A stretch of 11,018 nucleotides of DNA. It comes from Spirogloea muscicola. Lineage: Eukaryota; Streptophyta; Zygnematophyceae; Spirogloeales; Spirogloeaceae. The DNA lies in NCBI GenBank assembly GCA_009602725.1, contig WELB01000338.1, forward strand, positions 51,067-62,084, given 5' to 3'. This document shows, in pieces, positions 1 to 5,258 of the stretch. How positions within the stretch are numbered: position 1 is the first letter of the stretch; each line of letters opens with the position of its first letter. The notes under the pieces were generated by a model. It was not told the origin of the DNA, searched no databases, and saw nothing but the letters and a program-made list of their open reading frames with translations. A program made the position numbers and the translations under genes.

Positions 1-2
1 CT

Positions 3-125
3 CAGGCGTATGCTCTGCATCAGAAAGCTGGTCGAGCCTTAGCTGCTGGCACAAGAGCTAGTCAATTGCCGTCCGGTATTCGAGCGTCAGCTAGCGACCT
101 CTATGTGCTGACTCGTGGTTACTGA
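3..125 (+). pseudogene. LINE-like retrotransposon ORF, C-terminal fragment (copy 1), cut by window edge
   Basis: The frame is open from base 3 to a TGA at 123-125 and gives about 40 residues. They begin QAYALHQKAGRALAAG and end SDLYVLTRGY. The same end is encoded by many other stretches of this window on both strands, which shows that it is the end of a repeated protein and not chance. By analogy with the longer copies at 591-1246 and 8089-8437, this is the last part of the C-terminal domain of a non-LTR retrotransposon polyprotein. The upstream part lies outside the window, so I cannot say whether this copy was full length. A typical family 3' UTR follows at once. The family assignment is inferred from the longer copies. 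Confidence 0.7.
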
Positions 126-300
126 GCGGGTCAGCTTAGCAGCAGGTGACGTACATTTGTCCAATGTGCTTGCCTTTGTACTTGGCCACACACGGCCTCC
201 CCATCTCTTAATATACACGCATTTTCCTCGTACTCTGTTCATTCTTTATTGGGCTGGCTTTTCCAGCCCCTATTCTCAATGGGCGAGCACTTTCTCCCCC
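126..300 (+). repeat. 3' UTR of retroelement copy 1
   Basis: Directly after the stop codon comes GCGGGTCAGCTTAGCAGCAG, then a stretch ending ACTTGGCCACACACGGCC and a T/A-rich segment. Near-identical sequence follows the stop at 2624, and inverted versions lie at about 2800-2887, 1890-1965 and 10510-10570. From about 225 the sequence changes to a second module (CTCGTACTCTGTTCATTC). That module is almost identical to the minus-strand UTR near 5430-5500 and contains the hairpin at 251-269. Similarity to the other copies stops near GGGCGAGCACTTTC (about 290-300), which I take as the element's 3' end. Confidence 0.65.
251..269 (+). other. Conserved 3' UTR hairpin (copy 1)
   Basis: GGGCTGG and CCAGCCC are perfect 7-bp arms around CTTTT. 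The same hairpin, with small changes, recurs in other 3' UTRs here (4298-4316, 9307-9326 and 8508-8526 on plus; 5456-5474, 4511-4529 and 2159-2177 on minus). In LINE families a 3' stem-loop can be the structure recognised by the reverse transcriptase; that role is inferred here. Confidence 0.6.
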
Positions 301-494
301 TCGTCCCTGCCGCTGGCCTGGCAGCGCGGCTGGGCCCCAGGCGGCCAAGCCGGCTTGTCAAGCCCCGCCGGCCGGCGCGGCCGGCTGCCGTCAGAAATTT
401 GCCCCCTGCTTTTATTCAGGAGAACAGCCTCTGGACTTTCGTCAAGGAAGTTCTTTCTGAATTTCGTTTGGCTCACTTTGTCCACTTGCTTTGG
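301..494. other. G+C-rich spacer between two tail-to-tail retroelement copies
   Basis: This stretch has no recognisable gene. It holds a very G+C-rich patch (about 305-385) with several overlapping GCCGGC/GGCCGG palindromes, and another GGCGGCCGGCCG-like site near 493. The frames that stay open here are low-complexity readings with no family resemblance. It lies where the plus-strand copy 1 UTR and the minus-strand copy 2 UTR face each other. Confidence 0.4.
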
Positions 495-590
495 CGGCCG
501 GCCGTGCTACCAGGGGACTTTCGTATATAAGGAACAAATGTAGGCCAAGCACATTCAAAGATCTACATAACCTACAGCAGATTGACCCGC
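495..590 (-). repeat. 3' UTR of retroelement copy 2
   Basis: Read on the minus strand from the stop codon at 591-593, the sequence is GCGGGTCAATCTGCTGTAGG followed by ATGTAGATCTTT and TTGGCCTACATTTG. The same order of blocks follows the minus-strand stop at 1966-1968. A diverged version follows the plus-strand TGA near 10151. A short block (CCTTTGTACTTGG in the other copies) is missing here, apparently by deletion. Confidence 0.6.
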
Positions 591-1246
591 TCAATAACCA
601 CGGGTCAAAACATGAAGGTCACTAATCGATGCATGAACACTAGATGCCAGAAACGGAGCCCTTCTGCCACCAACTAGAGCTCGCCCAGCTTTCTGGTGCA
701 AGGCACTAGCCTGAGCACGCTGCATATCTGTCGCAAGAGCGACAGATATGCAGCTGGCAAGCCCATCTCAGCCGGAAACACATCTGCACGTCGAGTGTAG
801 CCGATTGGCAATGTTTTGAAGCAGTGGAAACGAGGACCCAGACAGCCATAGATGTCGATTGCCGCTTGCAGGAGCTGATCGCATTGGGGGTAATCGGAGT
901 AGTGCCGCAGTTTTTTTTGTTCTGCACCGCCCACTGCAAGCCCAGCGATGTGTGTCGATGCTGGGCCCTTATATGCCTCCGTAACAGCAACGTCGACCAG
1001 GGCCCGTGGTCCTCCACCAGGTTGCACGCCCACAATGTCAAGTGTGCGGCGATGATGAAGTCCCTGGGCGTCCGTGGTGATAGGCATGATATTGTTGACT
1101 TCCACGACCGCTCGGTAGCCGGCGTCGCGCATCAACCACGCCAGGGCATCGCGAAGGAGGTTGTGAAACCAGGGGAGCTTGTCGCTTGGTGGGGGCCCAC
1201 TGACCGCATGGTCGGTGTGTGTGCCAGTTGCCAGTGACCGAATGGC
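591..1246 (-). pseudogene. LINE-like retrotransposon C-terminal domain, restriction-endonuclease-like (copy 2)
   Basis: This is the longest protein remnant. On the minus strand one frame is open from 1246 to a stop at 674. Residues 28-44 are HNLLRDALAWLMRDAGY. Candidate acidic and basic residues follow in the order expected for a PD-(D/E)XK fold: E49, D70 in RRTLDIVGV, D85 in ALVDVAVTEA, K111/K112 and Y116 in AEQKKLRHYSDYP. A segment IYGCLGPRF then leads to the C-terminal helix. Near 720-753 a perfect hairpin replaces coding sequence and shifts the frame. The rest continues in another frame (LQRAQASALHQKAGRAL ... SDLHVLTRGY) to the TGA at 591-593. A TAA at 1247-1249 and frame loss upstream mark the 5' decay. 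In R2-like LINEs such a domain cuts the target DNA; that role is inferred. No reverse-transcriptase motifs are visible upstream, so the copy is probably 5'-truncated. Confidence 0.7.
720..753. other. Perfect 15-bp hairpin with 4-base loop inside the pseudogene
   Basis: The arms CTGCATATCTGTCGC (720-734) and GCGACAGATATGCAG (739-753) are exact reverse complements around AAGA. The related plus-strand copy at 2284-2624 has ordinary coding sequence here, with no palindrome. The hairpin therefore arose in this copy and coincides with its frameshift. Confidence 0.85.
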
Positions 1247-1371
1247 TTAAGTTTGAACCTTAGCCGCCGGCGATCGAATTCGACGAACGCCAGCATGGGT
1301 GGGCCCCTTCAACGTGCGCCGTCTGTCTTCTTCCAACGCAACGCTCGGATATGCGGCTCCATCACTCCTGT
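1247..1371. other. Unassigned stretch 5' of copy 2
   Basis: The minus strand here probably continues the retroelement, because a shifted frame stays open across the junction (beginning near 1293, with residues such as RRRLRFKLKPFGHW). I cannot match it to a domain. No other feature is visible. Confidence 0.3.
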
Positions 1372-1386
1372 TTAGTAAGTGATCAT
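1372..1386 (+). repeat. Short direct repeat, left member (possible target-site duplication)
   Basis: TTAGTAAGTGATCAT here matches TTAGTAAGTGCTCAT at 1685-1699 at 14 of 15 positions. The pair flanks the minus-strand UTR fragment at 1380-1605. A related TTACTAAGTAATCAT lies near 3793, which weakens the target-duplication reading. Confidence 0.35.
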
Positions 1387-1605
1387 CCTACGCTTTTGGC
1401 CAGAAAAGATAACAGTGCTTCCAAATTGACAGCAATGGCTTGAGAGACCAGCCCAAAGGAATGGACAAGGACTGGAAGGGCCGGATGGCGCAAGGAGCAA
1501 GATGCTGTAATGGGGCAGCCCCAGGGCGGACAGGGTACCCCGCAGGGTGAGACACCCGGCAGGTTTCCGGTATTTATGGGCATTGTCCGTTACATCATTC
1601 GTCAT
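1380..1605 (-). repeat. Minus-strand 3' UTR fragment of the retroelement family
   Basis: Read on the minus strand, 1475 to 1440 is CCAGTCCTTGTCCATTCCTT followed by TGGGCTGGTCTC. This matches the CTTGTCCATTCTTTTTGGGCTGG module seen before the hairpin of other copies, although the second hairpin arm is degenerate. The reading frames that span this stretch have no family resemblance and I do not call them genes. The remainder toward 1605 is unassigned. Confidence 0.45.
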
Positions 1606-1743
1606 CTCCTGATTATCGGTTAGCCCTATCTTTTACATTACTACTCTCGTGAATGTCAGCAAATAGGCCTCCAATAAGTTCTAGTTAGTAAGTGCTCATT
1701 TGACATAGCTAGAGGCGGAAGAAGAAGAAGGGCGTTCCCCGAA
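1606..1743. other. Unassigned A+T-richer spacer
   Basis: I see no coding signal or family repeat here, apart from the right member of the TTAGTAAGTG direct repeat at 1685-1699 and a GAAGAAGAAGAAGG purine run near 1718-1731. Confidence 0.3.
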
Positions 1744-1765
1744 GGAGGGGGCTTTTGGCCCCTCC
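1744..1765. other. Inverted repeat with 8-base loop
   Basis: GGAGGGG (1744-1750) and CCCCTCC (1759-1765) can pair around GCTTTTGG. It sits at the start of a plus-strand UTR-like module and may be a diverged form of the family hairpin. Confidence 0.45.
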
Positions 1766-1885
1766 GGACCCTGTCAATTCTTCCCGGGCCCTTGGCCCCT
1801 TCGAGAGAGCCACTTCTCCTTTTTGGCACTTTCTTCTTTTTGGGAGAGCCACTTCTTCCTCTTCCAACGGAAATTCCGTGTATTG
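1766..1885 (+). repeat. Plus-strand UTR-like modules with repeated GAGAGCCACTTC
   Basis: GGACCCTGTCAATTCTTC near 1766 resembles GGACCTTGTCAATCTTTT near 4019. The motif GAGAGCCACTTC occurs twice here (about 1806 and 1843) and again near 4073, so these are pieces of the same UTR family. ACGGAA and TTCCGT at about 1868-1880 form a small palindrome around one A. Confidence 0.45.
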
Positions 1886-1965
1886 GAAAGAAATGTAGGC
1901 CAAATGGCCAAGTACGAAGGCAAGGACATCTAAAGATCTACATAACCTACAGCAGATTGACCCGC
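1886..1965 (-). repeat. 3' UTR of retroelement copy 3
   Basis: On the minus strand, after the stop at 1966-1968, the sequence GCGGGTCAATCTGCTGTAGG, ATGTAGATCTTTAGATG and TACTTGGCCATTTGGCC follows in the same order as in copies 1 and 2. It keeps the TACTTGG block that copy 2 has lost. Confidence 0.6.
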
Positions 1966-2073
1966 TCAATAACCACGGGTCAAAACATAAAGGTCACTAC
2001 TCGATGTCAGAAACGGAGCCCTTCTGCCACCAACTAGAGCTCGCCCAGCTTTCTGGTGCAAGGCACCAGCCTG
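1966..2073 (-). pseudogene. Retroelement ORF, last 35 residues (copy 3)
   Basis: The minus-strand frame gives 35 residues, starting QAGALHQKAGRALVGG and ending SDLYVLTRGY before TGA at 1966-1968. It is close to copy 2 over the same part (both share ALHQKAGRALVGGRRAPFL), so the two minus copies are sister sequences. Homology ends abruptly at 2073, where a plus-strand fragment of a different copy begins. The copy is therefore cut to its last codons, either by 5' truncation or by rearrangement. Confidence 0.65.
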
Positions 2074-2074
2074 A

Positions 2075-2134
2075 CACTTCCAACGCTCCGTGGCTCACGC
2101 CATGCGCTTACGAGCAGGCCGCGCTATGGATTAG
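2075..2134 (+). pseudogene. Retroelement ORF fragment, 19 residues (head-to-head with copy 3)
   Basis: The plus strand reads HFQRSVAHAMRLRAGRAMD and then TAG. It matches the SLQRSLAHAVHARAGRAMAA segment of the copy at 8838-9208. It starts two bases after the minus-strand copy 3 fragment ends. The two fragments break at nearly the same position of the protein, although they come from different subfamilies. Confidence 0.55.
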
Positions 2135-2280
2135 AAGACGCTTTCCAGGAGAGGGCGGTGGCTGGAAGGGCCAGCCAAGTGTAAAGATTGAACAAGGTTC
2201 GAAGGGGCCAGGGAAAGAAAGAAAGAAAGCGCTAAACCACACAAGGAATCAAGTAGCTGTGAAACACTCAGTGATCCCTA
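2135..2280 (-). repeat. Minus-strand 3' UTR with hairpin and (GAAA)n run
   Basis: Read on the minus strand from 2276, ATCACTGAGTG resembles the stop-codon region GTTACTGAGTGATTC of the copy at 5548. CCTGGCCCCTTCGAACCTTG and the hairpin TGGCTGG-CCCTT-CCAGCCA (2159-2177) follow, and then CTCTCCTGGAAAGCGTCTT. This last piece recurs on the plus strand near 4467-4485 after another degenerate hairpin, so it belongs to the element. A GAAA microsatellite lies at about 2216-2229. Confidence 0.55.
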
Positions 2281-2283
2281 ATA

Positions 2284-2624
2284 AAGCGCCGACACTACTC
2301 TGACTACCTCCGCAGCGACCACCTTCTCCCGGCCGCAATGACACTTTCGGCTGCTTGGGTCCTCGCTTCCATACCCTACTTGAGAACATAGCGAGTCTGG
2401 GATATGCACGATGCAAGGATATGCTTCCAGCCCAGATGGGTATGCCGGCTGCCTACCTGTGATTTTTGCGACGTCGAGTGTCAGCTTGTCTGCAGCGAGC
2501 TCAGGCTCATGCGTTGCATCAGAAAGCTGGTCGAGCCTTGGCTGGTAGTTCGAGAGCTTGTCGATTGCCATCCGGTGTTCAAGCATCAGTTAGCGACCTC
2601 TATGTGCTGTATCGTGGTTACTGA
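2284..2624 (+). pseudogene. LINE-like retrotransposon C-terminal region (copy 4)
   Basis: The plus strand starts with KRRHYSDY (2284-2307), matching KKLRHYSDY of copy 2. It shifts frame once before 2340 and continues with DTFGCLGPRFHTLLENIASL and MGMPAAYL. It then meets an in-frame TGA at 2460-2462 and resumes FLRRRVSACLQRAQAHALHQ through to SDLYVLYRGY and a TGA at 2622-2624. The match to copy 2 extends over about 110 residues with only one frameshift and one stop, so this copy preserves the C-terminal helix best for this subfamily. The endonuclease-like core (the residues around E49 to D85 of copy 2) is missing, and the copy begins right at the K/Y motif. Longer antisense reading frames here are shadows. 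Confidence 0.7.
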
Positions 2625-2716
2625 GCGGGTCGGCTTAGCAGCAGGTGACGTGCATTTGTCAATGTGCTTGCCTTTGTACTTGGCCACACATGGCCTCCCC
2701 ATCTCCTAATACACAC
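2625..2716 (+). repeat. 3' UTR first block of copy 4
   Basis: GCGGGTCGGCTTAGCAGCAG through TACTTGGCCACACATGGCC is nearly identical to the UTR of copy 1 (126-215). It breaks off at ACACACGCC, before the hairpin module. Confidence 0.7.
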
Positions 2717-2785
2717 GCCTTCCCAAAAAGCAGCCGCAGGTCGGAGAGGTTAGACTCCTGGTAGCGGGTCCCCTGGCTAGGACTA
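2717..2785 (-). pseudogene. Retroelement ORF fragment, subfamily with QEPxxSDLRLL tail
   Basis: On the minus strand the residues SQGTRYQESNLSDLRLLF match GQGTHFQEPRISDLRLLS at the end of the copy at 4618-4960. The stop-proximal codons are lost in the junction with the UTR of copy 4. It forms the centre of the fold-back. Confidence 0.55.
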
Positions 2786-2789
2786 GAGG

Positions 2790-2887
2790 AGAATGCGTGT
2801 GTATTAAGAGATGGAGGCCCATGTGTGGCCAAGTACAAAGGCAAGCACATTGACAAATGGACGTCACCTGCTGCTAAGCTGACCCGC
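2790..2887 (-). repeat. 3' UTR first block of copy 5 (inverted)
   Basis: This is the reverse complement of the copy 4 and copy 1 UTR block, including ACTTGGCCACACATGGGCC and the GCTTAGCAGCAGGTGACG segment. It is the right arm of the fold-back. Confidence 0.7.
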
Positions 2888-2943
2888 TCAGTACCACGAG
2901 TCAGCACATAGAGGTCGCTAATCGATGCCCGAATACCGGACAA
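2888..2943 (-). pseudogene. Retroelement ORF, last residues (copy 5)
   Basis: The minus strand reads SGIRASISDLYVLTRG. One base is then missing in the Tyr codon, so the TGA at 2888-2890 is out of frame. The rest matches copy 1 (SGIRASASDLYVLTRGY). Homology stops at about 2943. Confidence 0.6.
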
Positions 2944-3017
2944 CTCTCGGCTAGAGGCTGCAAGGGAGGGGACTCGCGGGGGCTTCGGAGGGACTCGCAG
3001 GTTGGCGAGCCCTTCTC

Positions 3018-3186
3018 TTTCTTCGCAGAGCGCGCTCCCTCCTCCTATGTGCCTAGAGCGGTCTCAGGCGATTGCCATGCATCGCCGGGCTGGTCGGCGC
3101 CCTTGCAGCAGCCTCTGGCTTGCAGCGGGGTTGCTCTTCCTCCCCTCAGCTCATCTGACTTCTTACTGCTGACACGGGGGTGTTGA
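3018..3186 (+). pseudogene. Retroelement ORF C-terminus, frameshifted (copy 6)
   Basis: The plus strand can be followed through several frames. FLRR comes near 3018, then LERSQAIAMHRRAGR (about 3053-3097), and after a one-base slip LAAASGLQRG. Finally SDFLLLTRGC runs to a TGA at 3184-3186. The order matches the RLAVSLQRS..A.H.RAGRALAA.SG....SDLLLLTRGY pattern of the copies at 8089 and 8838. At least two frameshifts separate the pieces, so it is dead. The open minus-strand frame over the same bases is a shadow. Confidence 0.55.
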
Positions 3187-3405
3187 GGGCACCCTGTCTG
3201 TCTAGCCTTTGGCTCCGTCATGAACACCTGTATGCATCTGGCTGGCAATTTACAGCCTATCCTATAATATCAGCAGCCGCTTTCTCTCCTCCGAACCCCC
3301 AGCCCCACCACCCCCTTCTTCTGCGTCCCCCTCTTCCCCCCTCTTATTACTGATTTGTTTTTTTACTTGGCCACTCAAGCCCTCCATCACCTATAATGTT
3401 CCATT
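3187..3405 (+). repeat. 3' UTR of copy 6, diverged
   Basis: A weak hairpin-like GGCTG...CAGCC lies near 3239-3256. TTTACTTGGCCACTCAAGCC near 3361-3380, followed by CTATAAT, corresponds to the TTTGTACTTGGCCACACACGGCC block of copy 1. A strongly pyrimidine-rich tract (about 3268-3348) lies between them. I am less sure of the order of modules here. Confidence 0.4.
3268..3348 (+). other. Pyrimidine-rich tract
   Basis: Almost all C and T, with runs such as CCCCCTCTTCCCCCCTC. Its complement is purine-rich and resembles the G-rich repeats near 10640-10690 in composition. Confidence 0.6.
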
Positions 3406-3599
3406 ATCAATTCTCACTGCCTCCGTCCTCGACCTCGAGCCGCCCTAATGTAGCCTTTCGGATTTGCTTGTGCTCCTTCGTAAGTTCTCAAGACCCCCTC
3501 CAGCCGACTCTCGTACTAGCACATTTGGACCCCTTGGCATAGGGCACCGTTTTGTGTAGCCCAATCTTCGCACTAGCTTTTGCCTGAACACTGTAAGGG
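3406..3599. other. Unassigned spacer
   Basis: I see no open frame with family resemblance and no repeat shared with the rest of the window. Confidence 0.4.
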
Positions 3600-3602
3600 G
3601 TG

Positions 3603-3640
3603 ATGGCCTCCCCTTTCACTCAACACGCACCGCGCGCCTT
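3603..3640 (+). repeat. Short shared module (GCGCACCGCGCGCC type), copy a
   Basis: ATGGCCTCCCCTTTCACTCA and then ACGCACCGCGCGCC match the module at 8768-8805 (plus) and the reverse complements at 7104-7140 and 10864-10900. This copy has lost the ATG of the others. A UTR-like TTCTTTCTGGGCTGGCCCTC follows. Confidence 0.55.
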
Positions 3641-3700
3641 TTCTTTCTGGGCTGGCCCTCGAACCCCTCGGAAGACCCTTTCAGACCTTGTACGCTGGCC
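3641..3700 (+). repeat. UTR-like module with degenerate hairpin
   Basis: TTCTTTCTGGGCTGGCCCTC followed by GAACCCCTCGG resembles the hairpin module, and CAGACCTTGTACGCTGG follows. This is a fragment of the same UTR family. Confidence 0.4.
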
Positions 3701-3927
3701 TCTCACAGCCATTGCCGTGATTGGAGGAGTTGATGATTCTCTGATTAAAGCTGCTTCTCGATGGTGCGGCCACTAACTAGAGGTTACCAGTGGTTACTAA
3801 GTAATCATCCTACATGGTCCTTCTTACTTGTATGTTCAGCTCAGCATTTGGCTTTGGTCAAGGGGAATTGCTTCCGGCAATGACAGCCATCTGTCTTTAT
3901 GGAAACAGTATTTCTCTCTTTCGGCGG
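3701..3927. other. Spacer with ORF-end-like and UTR-like traces
   Basis: CTAACTAGAGGTTACC near 3772 could encode LTRGY and may be another degraded ORF end on the plus strand. CTAAGTAATCATCCTAC (about 3797) resembles GTAAGTGATCATCCTAC at 1376. No other signal is seen. Confidence 0.3.
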
Positions 3928-3965
3928 GCTAGTCGTTTTGACTTGCGGCTCCTAGTAGAGATTAA
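3928..3965 (+). pseudogene. Retroelement ORF, last codons (copy 7)
   Basis: The plus strand reads ASRFDLRLL, then after a one-base shift SRD and TAA at 3963-3965. This corresponds to the (S)DLRLLSRGY end of the copy at 4618. It is short, and it is called only because of that match. Confidence 0.4.
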
Positions 3966-3989
3966 CAAGTAATATTCCTACCGGGAAAA

Positions 3990-4124
3990 CTTTTGGAAAG
4001 CGCTTCTCAGCACCTTCGGACCTTGTCAATCTTTTTTGGGCTTGCTGTTCACTGCCCTCGCCCCCTTTTGGGAGAGCCACTTTCTTTCAGCCCTCTTCGG
4101 CCCCTTTGGACCTTGTCAAAGCTA
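3990..4124 (+). repeat. Two UTR modules in tandem
   Basis: CTTCGGACCTTGTCAATC (about 4014) with TTGGGCTTGCTG, then GGGAGAGCCACTT, then a second CTTTGGACCTTGTCAAAG (about 4103). They are fragments of the 3' UTR and directly abut the ORF fragment at 4125. Confidence 0.45.
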
Positions 4125-4199
4125 TTTGGGTCTCGGCAAAGTGCCGCTTCTCCTGCTCCGAGTTACTCTGATCTGCTGTTGCTCACACGTGGATACTGA
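4125..4199 (+). pseudogene. Retroelement ORF, last 24 residues (copy 9)
   Basis: The frame reads FGSRQSAASPAPSYSDLLLL and then TRGY before TGA at 4197-4199. The same bases and frame recur at 9134-9208 (FGSRQSAAFPASSHFDLLLL). DNA similarity continues into the UTR for roughly 220 bases in total, so these two are close relatives. The 5' edge abuts a UTR module directly, which marks a truncation or recombination point. Confidence 0.65.
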
Positions 4200-4345
4200 G
4201 CAGCCATCTGCATCTCCCTCTGCACCATCTTGCACTTTGTAGTGTAGTCCTTTTTCAGCACCTCTGTCTTTGGCTTTGAACATTGTCCATTCTTTTTGGG
4301 TTGGCTTTGCCAGCCCCTCTTCTCAATTGGCGAGCACCTTCTTCT
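4200..4345 (+). repeat. 3' UTR of copy 9 with hairpin at 4298-4316
   Basis: GCAGCCATCTGCATCTCCCT, GTAGTCCTTTTTCAGCAC and CATTGTCCATTCTTTTTGGG match 9209-9306 nearly base for base. The hairpin GGGTTGGC-TTT-GCCAGCCC allows one G-T pair. Similarity to other copies ends after GGCGAGCAC (about 4337). This subfamily lacks the GAGCGGGTC/ACTTGGCCA block. Confidence 0.65.
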
Positions 4346-4489
4346 ATTTGGGCGGGCTGCTCACAGCCCTCGCCCCCAAGAGCCACTGCCAGAACAATGA
4401 ACTGCCTTGAGTTGGCCACCCTTTCATTCTTTTCTCTGGACTGACCTCGCCCAGCCTCCACCCTCCCCTGGAAGCGTCTTTCGAAGAGA
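4346..4489 (+). repeat. Further UTR-like module
   Basis: CTTTCATTCTTTTCTCTGGA with CTCGCCCAGCC, followed by CCCTGGAAGCGTCTTTCG, parallels the minus-strand order at 2177 to 2130 (hairpin, then CTCTCCTGGAAAGCGTCTT). It is a second, degraded plus-strand 3' end that meets the minus-strand UTR near 4490. Confidence 0.4.
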
Positions 4490-4617
4490 ATGCTAGCCTA
4501 TTGAGGATAGGGGCTGGAAAAGCCAGTCCAAAAACGACTGAACAAGGTACGAGAAGGGGGCCAGGGGAAGCGCCAAGAAAAACGAGCACACAAAGAAACA
4601 TTGCAGTTACGAATCAC
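4490..4617 (-). repeat. 3' UTR of copy 8 with hairpin at 4511-4529
   Basis: The minus strand after the stop reads GTGATTCGTAACTGCAATG, then CCCCTGGCCCCCTTCTCGTA, then the hairpin GGACTGG-CTTTT-CCAGCCC (one mismatch) and CTATCCTCAATAGG. It matches the minus-strand UTR at 5430-5547 closely. Confidence 0.65.
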
Positions 4618-4960
4618 TCAGTAACCCCTGCTAAGCAGCCGCAGATCAGAGATCCTAGGCTCCTGGAAGTGGGTCCCCTGGCCAGAGTCAGAGGCAGCAG
4701 CGAGGGCTCTGCCGGGACGAAGGTGCAGCGCGCGGGCCACAAATTCTGCAGCGAAACGGCTAGGCGCATACGGAACACTTGCGCCCGCGACCCGGCTGCA
4801 GGAAAGTCTACCGGCTCCCCATGGAAGCGACGGGCGATAGTGTGGCGGGCGAGCTGGGTGAGCAGCTCGAGCCACCGAGCGCCCAGCGCCCCATGTGTGA
4901 CGTTCGGACCTAAAAGGCAGGTTATGGAGATAGAGGTGCGTCCTTATTGGATTGAGTGCT
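4618..4960 (-). pseudogene. LINE-like retrotransposon C-terminal region (copy 8)
   Basis: On the minus strand, from about 4920, one frame reads HGALGARWLELLTQLARHTI and ARRFHGEPVDFPAAGSRAQV, then FRMRLAVSLQ. This matches HGAFGSKWLDLIHLLARR...AQVFRMRLAISMQR of the copy at 8089. A frameshift near 4755 moves the rest into the neighbouring frame, which reads VARALHLRPGRALAAAS and ends SDLRLLSRGY before the stop at 4618-4620. That second frame is open far upstream (to 5157), but its earlier part has no family similarity. Upstream of about 4960 I cannot follow the homology, and no endonuclease-like core is seen. I find no long open frame of the real gene. Confidence 0.65.
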
Positions 4961-5147
4961 TGGGGATATAGGGACAACAATCCGCCACGAGGAAGCACTC
5001 CGGCACAGCGGAAGACTTGCCCTGTGATGCAACCGTTAGGCAGCAGCTTGTCGTGCCTGCCCGTATAGCGCTCACAGTACGTCGAAGTGCCACACCTGAA
5101 GCCCCGCCTACGCCTAGACTCTGCTTGGCAGCAGCAGCCTGCCCTGC
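4961..5147. other. Unassigned stretch 5' of copy 8
   Basis: Frames are open on both strands, but neither shows a domain I recognise. It may hold more of the retroelement. Confidence 0.3.
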
Positions 5148-5258
5148 ATGGCCTCACTACCAGATGAGCAGACCTGCAAAGAATGTGGCAGAAGAGTCAC
5201 CACACCAAAATACTCGCACCTCGCCTCTCTCTCTCGCTTGCGTCGTCACCCCCGCCGG
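5148..5258 (+). other. Possible zinc-finger-like coding fragment
   Basis: The plus strand, from an ATG at 5148, encodes MASLPDEQTCKECGRRVTTP and then KYSHLASLSRLRRHPRRG. C-x2-C followed by two His residues resembles the CxxCGRxF...L..H pattern of zinc fingers, including those at the N-termini of some LINE proteins. The spacing is not classical C2H2 (about 10 residues between the second Cys and the first His, and 9 between the His residues). No conserved second finger is seen, and it may be a chance frame. Confidence 0.25.

Larger units (their letters stand above)
2585..2943. repeat. Fold-back: long inverted repeat of retroelement ends
   Basis: The plus-strand segment from about 2588 to 2716 (last codons plus first UTR block) is mirrored by the minus strand of about 2797-2943. 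The arms are roughly 130 bases, very similar, around an 80-base centre. The centre holds a minus-strand ORF fragment of another subfamily. Either two copies are placed tail to tail or a palindrome arose by rearrangement. Confidence 0.75.

Noticed and set aside
276-485. Open frames on both strands over the G+C-rich spacer
   Set aside because: Low-complexity Pro/Arg/Ala readings inside UTR and palindromic sequence, with no counterpart in other copies.
126-590. Terminal inverted repeats of a DNA transposon (the UTR blocks at 126-220 and 495-590 are inverted)
   Set aside because: The inverted parts each continue into an ORF end with a stop codon in the proper orientation, so two tail-to-tail retroelement ends explain them better.
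824-1237. 137-codon plus-strand open frame
   Set aside because: Antisense to the endonuclease-like minus-strand frame of copy 2.
2278-2586. 102-codon minus-strand open frame
   Set aside because: Antisense to the plus-strand copy 4 fragment, which has clear family similarity.
126-2716. Long terminal repeats of an LTR retrotransposon (direct copies at 126-220 and 2625-2716)
   Set aside because: Each copy lies directly after an ORF end, no TG...CA boundaries or primer binding site are visible, and many other copies occur in both orientations.
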